A stretch of 64,000 nucleotides of DNA from contig OY978525.1 of assembly GCA_963854835.1 (NCBI GenBank), positions 112,516,018 through 112,580,017 of the forward strand, read 5' to 3'. Made by a program: the position numbers and the translations under genes. Every line of letters begins with the position of its first letter. Within the stretch, counting starts at the first letter, position 1. Positions 11,946 to 22,746 of the stretch are shown piece after piece. The notes under the pieces were generated by a model. That model worked only from the letters and a program-made list of their open reading frames with translations. It did no database searches and was not told where the DNA came from. Source of the stretch: Megamerina dolium (Eukaryota > Arthropoda > Insecta > Diptera > Megamerinidae).

Positions 11946-14483
11946 AAAAACCTTATAATTGTATTCCGTTAAAAATTTTTTCCGATAAAAATTCTGATAC
12001 ACATGTAAACTTATTTTATGTAAAGATTTTTTTTTTTATGTAAAGATTTTTTTTGCCTAATCAATGTGATTTAAAAAGGAATGACCCAGGTTTGTAAGAA
12101 ATCTTATTACTGTAAAATGTAGTTCAAAGTATAACGATCCCAAAAAATGTTAACCAAAACAAATCGCTTATTTTTCGCTGTGATACATATCATACAACCA
12201 GCCCTAGTAAGTACAATGCAAAACAGCAATCACTAACTTATTAGCCATATTTCAATATTTACATAAAATTCTACAAAAAGGTTAATAGCGCCAGCAAATT
12301 GAGTTGATTTGCGAATGATTAAAAAGTATTTAAGTAAGTTCAATCGAAAATTGATTCATTTTTTTTTTTTGCACTTAGTATGATGAGTATAAAATTATCC
12401 CATCATAAGACACACACCCATCAAAAAATTTCAAATTATTATTACAAATATATTTCGAAGAATAGAATAGAAATTAACTTTAAACAAATTTGTATTGTAT
12501 TTCCTCTTCATCTGATTTTTTTTTTTTTTGTGCAACCCATTACTGTCATATTTATTGTAGAGTATATAAAGTACATTAACTCCATTAACAATTCGCACAC
12601 TCACAAAGAAAACTACAACATTTTGAGGTGAGGTATGAATGATTAAACATTAAAACATGGATGTAACCTGATCATTAACATGTTGCACTTTAAGGAATCA
12701 GAACTACGTGATCACGATTACCAGAGGCATAGGAAATAAGTACGAGCAAGATGCAAATTTGTACAATATTCGTATGTGTATGTATGCGTTTCTGTAATCA
12801 TCAGCAGAAGCTGAACTAACAGCAATTAGATACTCTAATGAGAATTCATAGAATAGTCGAATTTTATTGAAATATCACAAATGAAACAAATGAAAATAAA
12901 CCAAAAATATGTGTAAAAATTCAGAAAAACTGAGTATCACAAACGCTATATGTAATATGTGAACCAACTAAGGTAACAACAATAATATAAAGAAAACAAA
13001 TTTAATCATTAAATACATACAATCAATTTTATCCATATCCGCTCCTCTACAGAAGAGTGTCTACTACATGAATATAGCCTATAGGAAATGTAACTAGTCT
13101 GAGAACTAGTTGATCAGTTTACAAATTTCAATTGCTCTATTTTCTTTATTAAATATTCAAAATTTTTTTTAATAAAAATAAATAGAAATAATTTAATAAA
13201 TTTGTGCATTAATTCATTAATTTTCAACATTAATGCACATAGCCATTATCGACTCAATTTTCCAATATTTCATTCCATTGCACCCTATTTCTATAGTTAT
13301 CATACGAGTATATACAAAAATTGACTGAAGACCATATGTAAAGACCATATTATATGTGTTACATACATCTCGAAACATACGCTGATGACGTTGATGTTGA
13401 TTTTATTGGCATGGCATGGCTGTGAATTTTCAATTTGTTCCGTATAAAGTTTGTGAAGAAAAAAAAGGCAATATAAAGAAAAATAGAAAAATTAAATAAA
13501 ATGGGCAACAACAACAATATAACAACAAATAAATTATGATGCAAATGTTAATGTTCGTTAAGTACAAAAGTTGTTATTGGTGTTATTGTTGCTTCTGTTG
13601 CTGCAGCAATTGAACGAATGAGTTAATTAACAATAAAAATTACAACAACTACAAAATCAATATTTTATTTTTTATTTTTTTTTTATCCTATTTTTTACAA
13701 ATTCTACTGTTTGACATTACAAGCTTAGACGTGTTTATATACATGTACAAGTACTGCGCATATTGCACATACATACATACACACACATGCGTTAATCTCT
13801 TCAGACAGTCATTGGTCATTTTTTTGGAGTTAGAAGTTCAAAGTATTCAATTTGGAGTGCTAATTTAGTGATTATTAGTATTGTTTATCTTGTATACTTA
13901 TACATATAGTTTTTACTTCCGCTTATGTGTTAAATATCACAATTTAGTTCTTTACATTGCCATCGTTATATCATAAGAAAATATGTACAAAATTATAACC
14001 TTTACAATTTCTAATTTATGATTATTATTTTAACTACATAGTATTGTATTAAATTCCTCGATATGACACAATCAAATTTCAATAACTGGTGTATATATAT
14101 TTCTTTTCGATTTGATAATAAATTATTTTATTTGTATAATTATAGTTTATGCTTTTAATTAATACATGAGCCAAATATGCAGATAATTAATAATTAATTA
14201 TAATATAATAATCAATAATAAAGTGTCCACAAGATTCGTATGCATACGACTTAAGTATATGGTACAATTTAACATTGAACTTGGACTACAAGAATAAGCA
14301 AATTATTTTAGTAATTTTATTCGATTTTTTGTTTTATAAAACTAATTCAATTATGATTATTCGTAATAATATCTCTCTTTATACAATATATCAATCATGA
14401 AATAAAAAAACAAACTAAATACAAAATCCAAATTGACAAAAAATTTTCAGTGTTGGCAAATTTTTGAATATTTTTCAATTTAT
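11946..14483. other. AT-rich intergenic DNA
   Basis: Homopolymers, a small duplication of TTATGTAAAGATTTTTTTT near 12016-12052, and short chance open frames at 12380 and 13359 with no domain. No gene recognised. Confidence 0.35.
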
Positions 14484-14562
14484 AGGGTTATCCATTTTGC
14501 GGTTTCAAAAGTAAATGTAAATAAAACACATATAAAATACTTTTTATCATGATATTTCTTTT

Positions 14563-15862
14563 TATACCCTGCATAATGCAATATGCATGGTATATTCATT
14601 TCGGTCAGATGTTTGTGTCCACTTGAAGGAATCTCCGGAGATATAGACATAGATATATATTCGTGATCAGCGTCGATTAAACTTTCGATTTAACGATGTC
14701 CGTCCGTCCGTCCGTCCGTCCGTCCGTCCGTCCGTCCGTCTGTCTGTCACCTGGCTGGTTCGCACGATAACTTGAGTAAATATTGAGCTATTTCGATGAA
14801 ATTTGGCATAAGTAATCTATGATCCAAGGGTACGGAGGGGATTGATATTGGGCATGATCGGTCAATAACCACGCCCACACCAAGCATTCAAAGCGACTAA
14901 CCTCGAAATTTTCAAAATCTTTAACTTGCTATAACTCACATAATATACCACTTGGGACAACAATATTTTGCACATAGAGTTATATTATACTACTATATAA
15001 CCTCGCCAAAAGTGGGTGAGCCACGCCTACTTTCTACCGTAGCTCCCATACAAAGTGTCTGTACTTCTTTTAAATTGAAACTGCTGTAACTTCTACAATC
15101 TTCTGTCTAGAATAACCATAATTGACACTTTGATTAACACGGCAATCAGAAATAATATAGCAGAAAATCAATGTGCCACGCCCACTCCTTTTTGGGTCTC
15201 CCATACAAAGTTGCGGAAATTAAAAAAAATGTTACCGGTTATAACTTGCAAACTATTCAGCGTAGAATAACGAGATTTAAGGTGTGGATTAGTATTGTAC
15301 GAGCAACTAGGCTCACAGAAAATGGGCGCACCACGCCCAGTGTTTATCGTAGCCCCCATACAAATTTTAAATTGAAACAGCTGTAACTTAGGCAATCTTA
15401 TGTCTACAATAACCATAATTGACACTTAAATTAATATCGTAGTCGGAAATAATCTGGCGAAAAATCTGCGTACCACGCCCAGTTCTTATTGGGGCTCCCA
15501 TACAAAGTTGAGGAAATTAAACAAAAATGTTAACCACCATAACTTAGAAACTATTCAACGTAGGACACCAAATTTAAGGTGTGGATTAACATTGAAAAAT
15601 TAATTGGATTTACTAGAAAGTGGTAAGCCACGCCCACTTTTTATATAGCTCCCATACTAAGCCTCGGAATTATCTTAAAATCCTTTTACTTCGTCAAAGT
15701 CAACCATATTTCGGGTGTAAATTAGTAGTATATGCAAAAATTGTTTCTCGAAAAGTGGAAATAAAAGAAAAGTTGGATATTCGAGTAAACTTTTTATATA
15801 TAAATCTACATATGCAGGGTATAGTTTGGTCGGCCCCAGCCGACTGTAAGGAGATTTTTTAT
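14563..15862 (+). mobile_element. Family R repeat, copy A (1.3 kb, non-coding), nested in the Tc1/mariner
   Basis: Starts TATACCCTGCATAATGCA, then a segment with GTGATCAGCGTCGATTAA and a (TCCG)n tract (14699-14742). Next come degenerate repeats of about 141-156 bp, each with CCACGCCCAC and CTCCCATACAAAG. The end is GCAGGGTATA, a small stem GTCGGC-CCCA-GCCGAC and TGTAAGGAGATTTTT. Both ends therefore carry TATACCCTGCA in inverted orientation. Four more copies lie in the window (B-E). No open frame, so non-autonomous. The T-rich target is compatible with a short TTTTTAT duplication. Confidence 0.85.
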
Positions 15863-15883
15863 TATAAAGTTTGAACGTTGACA

Positions 15884-16969
15884 TTATGTGTGAAATACTA
15901 CATCATTTAAATGACCACCACGCGAATTATTGCAAGCATTGATTCTTTTGAGGTAATTTTCGGCCACTTTTTGACACATATTAGGCGGTATCTCAGCCAT
16001 AACGTGACGAATGTTAGTTTTTAGGTGCTCAAGAGTTAAAGGTTTATCTGCATAAACACGGTCTTTCGCGTAGCCCCACAAAAAAAAGTCAAACGGTGTC
16101 AAATCGCATGATCTTGGTGGCCACTTGATATCGCCACGACGAGAAATTACGCGGCCAGAAAATTTCTCTTGCAAAAAAGCCATATTCGCTCGAGTTGTGT
16201 GGCATGTGGCACCGTCTTGTTGAAGCCACATATTCTCTAAGTCGTATTCTTCAATAGCAGGCAAAAAAAAGTCGATTATCATATGACCATAACGCTTCGA
16301 ATTGACGGTGACAGTCGTTCCATCGTCGTTTTCGAAGGAGTAAGGTCCAATCACACCTCCGGACCAAAGAGCGCACCAAGCAGTGACTTTTTGTGGATGT
16401 AGTGGCCTCCCTTCAATTACTTGAGGATTCTCAGAACCCCAAATACGACAATTTTGTTTGTTAAAATACCCACCGAGTGAGAAATGTGCTTCGTCGCTGA
16501 AGAAAATTTTGTTCGAAAAATCGCCGTCCACCGCCTGTTGTTCAAGAACCCATTCGACGTATCTACGACGTTGTGAATGGTCAGCAGGCTTCAGTTGTTG
16601 TGTGAGCTGGATTTTATATGGATGTAGGTGTAGATCCAAATGCAAAATACGCCATAATGTGCCGTAAGACAGTTCTAATTCCTGAGAACGACGAGGAATC
16701 GACACATTCGGGTCTTCGGCAACACTTTCACTTACAGCAGCGATATTTTCGGTGGTACGAGCGAAACGATGATGCACAGGCCTTACAATATCCGTAACCG
16801 ATCCAGTCTCTTCATATTTCTTCACAATTTTGCCAATTTCTTGCGTTGTTGGACGATTATGTAAACCATAATCTCCTCTTAAAGCACGATATGTGGCTGT
16901 GGCAGAATCACCATTTTTGTAGTAGGTTTTTACAATTCAAATGCATTGTGCGATAGTTAAGCGATCCAT
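15884..16969 (-). pseudogene. Tc1/mariner-superfamily transposase, one premature stop at codon 11
   Basis: DDE/D transposase catalysing cut-and-paste of its own element. The ATG at 16967-16969 gives MDRLTIAQCI, then a TGA (16937-16939), then an unbroken frame to 15884: 362 codons including both stops. The helix-turn-helix region reads ATATYRALRGDYGLHNRPTT. The catalytic residues are Asp in FFSDEAHFSLGG, Asp in WLQQDGATCHTT and Asp in RSCDLTPFDFFLWG, with 36 residues between the second and third by my count, closer to DD37D (maT-like) elements than DD34D mariners. Without the stop it would be full length; an internal in-frame start could yield a protein lacking the first helix. Remnants of related elements lie at 18840-19510 and 38893-40391. 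Confidence 0.85.
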
Positions 16970-17411
16970 TTTCGCAAATGTCAGACTTTGAACTGAAAAA
17001 GAAAGAAATTGTTTTAACAACTCAGTTTGACAGATGTCGAATTCTAGCCCTATACTTTTGAAACTGCGAAATGGATAACCCTTTATTTAATTGATAGTTG
17101 TTACGTTTCCTGTTGTTACGAGTACCAATGTTTAAAGTTATTTGTTGTAAATTTTTGTAAGTTTTATGTCTGCTGGAATTAGATCAATGAATCGTATTTC
17201 AAAGGTCTTGCTATTTTTTTGCCTATAACTTCAAAATTATTCACTTAACTATTTATTAGATTGATATCATCTCACAGATTTTACATCGCATTCGAAGCAC
17301 AACTAATTGGAATTAAAAATTTAATAGAAAAATTAATATTGCAATTACAAATAAATTCTGTCATGTTTTTTATGCAGTTCATCTTTATTAAAAACATACT
17401 TGTTACAAAGC

Positions 17412-17900
17412 TTAATAATCGAAATCGAAATATTCACCATAACTATCTATGATCTTTTGCCATTTATCGGGTAGATAATGGATCACCTCACAATAAATAC
17501 TTGATGGTTTTAAAGCAAAATAGTCTTCGAACCATTTTCGTACATTGAACAATTATTGATCAGCTAAATAAGAATTGATCTAAATAAGTGGTAGTCAGAA
17601 GGAGCCAAGTTTGGTTCCTGAATTGATTTTGCTGTACGCACCGGTACATGAATCATCCTCAAAGCAAAAATTATTATTACGAAATCTTGCAAACCATCTT
17701 CATGCTGTTCTAAGTTTCACATAATTCTCATCCAAAGTCGAATTAATCAATTTCACAGCTTCAGCAGTACTTTTTTTTCATTTGAAATCAAAATAAAATA
17801 CAATGGCGTGAATGTTGCTTTTCGGTTTCCATCTCTTCTAAAATTGATACACACTGAATGACAATGCTTGTAAATGATTGAAACTTATGTCATATAAACA
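17412..17900 (-). mobile_element. Mariner deletion derivative
   Basis: Minus-strand translation shows an N-terminal piece (AEAVKLINSTLDENYVKL) and, after a deletion of the catalytic core, PNLAPSDYHLF-like remains and the C-terminal YLPDKWQKIIDSYGEYFDFDY before a stop. Several stops and frameshifts; inactive. Termini not found. Confidence 0.65.
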
Positions 17901-18839
17901 AATAGAATGCGAAATGGATGCGTTTAAGTATGTCTTTTAATGCAATGAACTTCACATGACCGCATTTATGTATAAAAATATTTTAAAATACTTTTCAACA
18001 CAAAAATTATCTTATATTAATTTTGATTATATAATATAGGGTAGAAATTTGGAATTGCTTTACTTATTGGAATCTAGGAGTTTATACACCATGTAACCCG
18101 TTCTCAAATTACCAATGTCATATTGTTGGATAGAATTCGCTGAGCCATAGTTTACTTTCCTTATTTCTGAGACGGTCGAATTATAATAAAAATTATATAA
18201 CAGCTCTTTGATTCGCTAAAATCATGGTTGCGTCATATCCAATGTTTTCGTAAAAATGCAAAAGTGACGATTTGTTTCAAAGAATATCATACAAACAAAA
18301 CCGTTTACGAAAATAATTCAGTTCTAACTGAGATCAACTCAATTAAAATAAATCTATTAGTATCTCGATTAGGGAACGATCTTTATGAAGAGAACGTGAG
18401 ATTGCTCTTAATTACGTAAATCTCATAATTCGAGTTATCTGTAACATTGTGTACAATTCAAATTATCATCCCATCATCTACGTTACACCAGAGACTATGA
18501 TTGCACACAAATTGTTTAACATAAATGCAGTACTGAGTGTAGCTGGTATGCGATTTAAAAATTTACTATGCCTGAATGTATGCTATAATTTACGTGCGCA
18601 TGTGAGTGAGTAAATAAAGAGCTTTTCAAAAGCTATAGAATACTAATAATTTTAGATTTTAGATGTATGCACATTAAGATGCCTTATGCCTTATACCAAA
18701 TAAAATGGCTGATGTGGTTATTGATTTAGAATGAACTCTGATTAATATTATTTAGATATTTGCAACAAAAAAAAAAACCAAAGCTTTTTTCGAATAAAAT
18801 GACTATCCGATGTCAGAATGACAATTGATAGCGCGAGTT
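17901..18839. other. AT-rich DNA
   Basis: No gene recognised. The 63-codon open frame at 18228 has no domain. Confidence 0.35.
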
Positions 18840-19510
18840 AGAAATGTCAAAACATGCCGCAAGAAAGAGCTGACCATTTTGTGAAATTTTATTTTCAAAT
18901 TTTTGAAGTTGTGCGATCATGACAGAAGAGGCTCATTTTACGCTGTGTGAAAGTGTTAGTACACAAACTGCTCGTTATTGGGGCTCTGAAAATACTCAAT
19001 TGATCAATGAAGTGCATTTACATTCACCAAAAGTTATTGTTGGCCCGTATTTTTACGAGGATGATAATGGTGCGACAGTAACAGTCAACGGAGTGCGATT
19101 TTGGGCAATGGTACGAGCTTTTCTGGCATCTGAGCTAGATGAAAATGTCATTGATGATTACTGATTTCAACAGGATGGCACAATATGCCATACTGCTGCT
19201 AAAACAATGGATTTATTGAAGGTAATGTTTCCCGGTCGATTGATTTCCACAGAAGGTGATTTTGATTGGCCACCACGCTCATCTGATTTAACTCCGCCTG
19301 ATTTTTTGTTGTGGGGATACGTAAAAAGCTAGATTTATTCCAACAAACCAGAGTCTCTCGAACAACTTAAGACCAACATATGCCAACGAAATTGCCAGAA
19401 TTGAATTAGAAACACTCAAAACAGAGCTGATCTTTGTGTAGCTGCAGGTGATGGACATTTACCAAATATAATTTTCAAAAAATTATCAAACAAATTGTAA
19501 ATGTTTAAAT
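18840..19510 (+). mobile_element. Tc1/mariner remnant related to the 14.5-17.1 kb element
   Basis: From about 18919: EEAHFTLCESVSTQTARYWG, then SPKVIVGPYFYEDDNG, a stop, FQQDGTICHTAA (second Asp), DWPPRSSDLTPPDFLLWGY (third Asp) and C-terminal scraps. The N-terminal half is missing and there are at least two stops and one frameshift. Similarity to the better-preserved transposase is clear but not close, so this is a separate, older lineage. Confidence 0.75.
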
Positions 19511-20462
19511 TTAAATAAAATAAACAATAAAATAATTATTGTACATTTTTTTTTTATATTTTTTCTTGAAAAAATCAACCTGTTAATTTGCAAAATCAGC
19601 AAAAGAAAATAATACTTGCGCATTTTCTGTAGAAATTTAAACAAAATTAGCAAAAATATGAAGAATTATTTATCAAATAATTTTATAAATAATTTTGATA
19701 TTTCTATGCTTAGCCTTTTTTGTAGTTCCAATCAATTTTTACCCCATCAAAACATTCGAATTTCTCTAAAAAACAGCAGATCTTCAGATGAGCACATTAT
19801 CGTTATCTTTCTCCATTGTCTCCAACATGCTAGAAAATACAAATTACAGAATATAATGGAGCCAAGAATTTGAACGATCGATTTGAGAGATCGTGAAAAT
19901 CGTAACAAATTTCAGATATTAATTTAATATATTGTAAAATTATCCCAAATATTTGAACGGTTTTTGATAAGAAAATTTTTCTAATGATCCCAATCAAATA
20001 TTAAGAATAATTTAATAAATTTTGGAATTTTTATGCTTAGCTTTTTCGAAGCCTTACTCATTGTTTACCTCATTCCTTTTGGACGATATAAAAAATTTCA
20101 AATTTCTTAAAAACACTGGATTATTTAGCAGATTTTCAAAAATGAGACCAGATGAGATGATCCAAAATCCATATGGCTTATGATAAAAATCTTGCTTACT
20201 CTTCTTATGCCAAGTATTTTGAAAAATATTAATTTTGATTTTTCATTTAACATTTATTGAATGTTCTTGAGACTCTCTATATTAAGATATTCTTATAATA
20301 CAATAAAAACAAATTATATTGAAGATTTCTTCTAAATATACATGGAATACAAAATTACTTATTAAATACTCATGTGTACACTTAAATTATGAAAAGCATA
20401 TAGACATAGAGATGTAAAAAAATATCAAATGATGATTTGTGTAACATCCCTGGCCGATGAAA
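19511..20462. other. AT-rich DNA downstream of the second cuticular gene
   Basis: No gene recognised. It contains the presumed 3' UTR of the cuticular gene on the minus strand. Confidence 0.35.
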
Positions 20463-21802
20463 TCATTTCTTTGTTGCCTTCTTGAAACGTCGATACTGAT
20501 TGTAGGCGTAAGGGTTCACATATTGATTGGAACGCCCGCGTAATTCTTGTGTTACCAATTGTTGTTGTTGTTTCGTATTTTGTTGTTGCTGCTGTTGTTG
20601 CTGTTGCTGCTGCTGCTGTTGTGGTTGCTGCTGTTGTTGATGATGTGGCTGCAGCTGCTGCTGCTGCTGTTGCTGATTGGATGTTAATTGATTCTGTTGC
20701 TGTGTATAATTTTGTTGAATATTACTAGTACCACCAGTACTACCACCAGCCGCAACTCCAAACACATTTAATTGTCCACCACCACCACCACCACCAACAC
20801 TGCCAAAAGGCAAATCCTGTTGCTGGGCCACACCAAATTGATTCTCTGGCTGATATTGTCCGGAATTTTGTTGTAGCTGTTGCTGATAAATTCGTTGCTG
20901 CTGTTGCAATTGTAATGGTGTCAATTGCTGCTGTCCCGATTGTCCTGGACGAAATGGCGGCACTGTTGGATATTGCCGATATGGTGTTTGATATGGATTC
21001 AAATTGGGATTTATTGTCTGCTGATATGGTTGTACACTAGCAATATATTGTAGCGATTTGGCAATAGCATCAGGTACGGGTGGTGGTGTCGGAATGTGTG
21101 CACCCTCAGCACGAAATCCTAAACGCCGCATTGATTTCAAAAACAAATGAACACCTCAATAGACTGGCACATCGACTCTGTTCAACAGCAATGTCACTTA
21201 CCATTTTCATCGGCAATATATCGCACCGTAATCGGTGTACCCTCCGGTGAGGTGTACGAATAGGAGCCCTGTACTACTTGCGCCTCAACCGCTTCACCCA
21301 AACCCAAATTTTTGACATAACCTTGTGCCTGTGCAGTAGTGCCATCAGCAGCAGCATAACCATATGCGAAGCTGCCGTCGTAGTTGATTTCATTCTGATA
21401 TGCGGTGATGGGTACAAAATTTTGTGGATTCAATTGATTGTACGAACGATAAGGATTCTGGAAAAGGGGCCATAAAATTCAATTACATCGTATGTAAAGA
21501 AAAAAAATAGAAAAATATCATACACATACCTGTGATAATATTGGTGAGATGGGTGTAATTGTATTCAATGCTGTCAGCGATGTGAGTGGCGGATTCAATG
21601 CATTTGGAAATGTTTGATCACGCTGCAATTGCTGCTGTTGTTGTTGTTGCTGCTGCTGCTGTTGTTGTAATTGCTGACGTAATTGTTGTTGTTGTGGTGT
21701 TTGTTGCCGCCGTTGAAATGGTGATTGATTAAAGATTGTACTTTGTTGTTGACAACGACATGTATTCAATAGGCTGAACAATAATAAAAAGCCGGCTAGA
21801 AG
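20463..21802 (-). CDS. Cpr47Ee: RR-1 cuticular protein, glutamine-rich, Cpr47Ee-like (exons 21802-21530, 21457-21202, 21118-20463)
   Basis: Secreted chitin-binding cuticle protein. The first visible exon opens after an acceptor (TGTAG at 21803) with LLAGFLLLFSLLNTCRCQQQ, a signal segment lacking its Met, which must come from an unresolved upstream exon. A Gln-rich stretch follows, including a run of about 14 Gln. The intron joins are phase 0 (donor GGTATG) and phase 1 (donor GTAAGT), and the codon phases close exactly. The RR-1 domain spans about residues 115-190: YDGSFAYGYAAADG, VVQGSYSYTSPEG, VRYIADENGFRAEG and HIPTPPPVPDAI. The last exon is Gln/Pro-rich with a second long poly-Gln tract, a Gly run and a basic end KKATKK. 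Visible length is 394 residues; Drosophila Cpr47Ee is, from memory, about 370. Its domain and its neighbour Cpr47Ef support the name, inferred rather than proven. Confidence 0.8.
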
Positions 21803-22260
21803 CTACAATTGTTTTGAGAATTATTTATGAGTTTTGTATAATAGTAGTAGATATTTTTGCTACGATTGAAATTATATACACATGTATTTGATTCTTCTTC
21901 TTATTTTAACGATATATGTAATTGTGGGAAATGTAGGTGATTGTAAGTGAATAATGAATGCTGCTTGTATGGAGAGAGAAAAGTGGAAATAGTTTGTAGT
22001 AATATATTGTACATATATATTTATATTTGTCATAAACATTTTTCTTTATATTATAACTTATTAATATATGTATTGTATTATAAATTTAAAATATCCGTTT
22101 AATTAATTAAACACAAAAGCAACTACACATAAATTGAAAGAGCATGCGAACCATGAGCTCAAGACCAAATTCTTGACATCTTCAAATCATCATCAATGGC
22201 TCAAGTGAAAAAAGTGATATTTATGTTAAATTCATAGAGAGCTCAGTGTCTTTTACCCTA
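21803..22260 (-). promoter_or_regulatory. Presumed first exon, first intron and promoter of the Cpr47Ee-like gene
   Basis: The signal-peptide exon begins after an acceptor at 21803, so the initiator codon and 5' UTR should lie at higher coordinates. I could not identify a convincing ATG-donor pair or TATA box. MITE copy 3 begins at 22261 and may limit the promoter. Confidence 0.3.
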
Positions 22261-22746
22261 ATAGCCTAGACAGACGGCAGCGTTAATCCGGATTAACGGC
22301 ACACTTAATCCGAATAAAATACTAACGTGACAGACGGCAGTATTGCTCACTTACATTACTATTACTTACTTACATTACAATTTCTGTCGTCTGTCACTCT
22401 CGATATGAGAAAATATACAAGATGTACGCGAACTGAAAACTATCAGAAACTTGCAAATTGACATTCACAGTTCGTAATTGACTGCTGGTTTTTTTTGCTC
22501 GCCAACGCTTTTCATGTGGAAAACTGTTAACAATTTCTGAAAGTTGTTTGTTAGCAAACACACCTATTGTTTTGTAAGAATTCACAATAGAAAATTTTCA
22601 ACAGTGTTGCCATCGAAAATTGCCCTAATCCTCTTTAATTTTGTGGATTAACTCGTAGAGTTAATGCGGATTAGTTGCAGTTAATGCCTGAGTTAATTCG
22701 AATTAAATCATTAATCCGGATTAACGCTGCCATCTGTAAGGGCTAT
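22261..22746 (+). mobile_element. MITE family M, copy 3
   Basis: Begins ATAGCCTAGACAGACGGCAG and ends with the complement, finishing GGGCTAT. This is the best preserved pair of termini in the family. Same internal sequence as copies 1 and 2 with small deletions. It lies about 460 bp upstream of the visible part of the Cpr47Ee-like gene. Confidence 0.85.

Larger units (their letters stand above)
14484..17082 (-). mobile_element. Tc1/mariner element with near-intact transposase, interrupted by family R copy A
   Basis: Inverted termini AGGGTTATCCATTTTGCGG (14484) and its near-complement ending GGATAACCCT (17082) enclose the transposase at 15884-16969. The 3' region between about 14516 and 15870 is split by a 1.3-kb family R insertion. 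A related copy near 38893-40391 has the uninterrupted 3' sequence, showing where the insertion entered. The TA target duplication is not clean. Confidence 0.85.

Noticed and set aside
15168..15886. Short open frames repeated in family R copies (also at 26876, 30537 and 31049)
   Set aside because: They recur only because the repeat copies are similar; both strands are open by chance and no domain is visible.
22394..22585. 63-codon open frame
   Set aside because: Lies wholly inside MITE copy 3; not conserved as a frame in copies 1 and 2.
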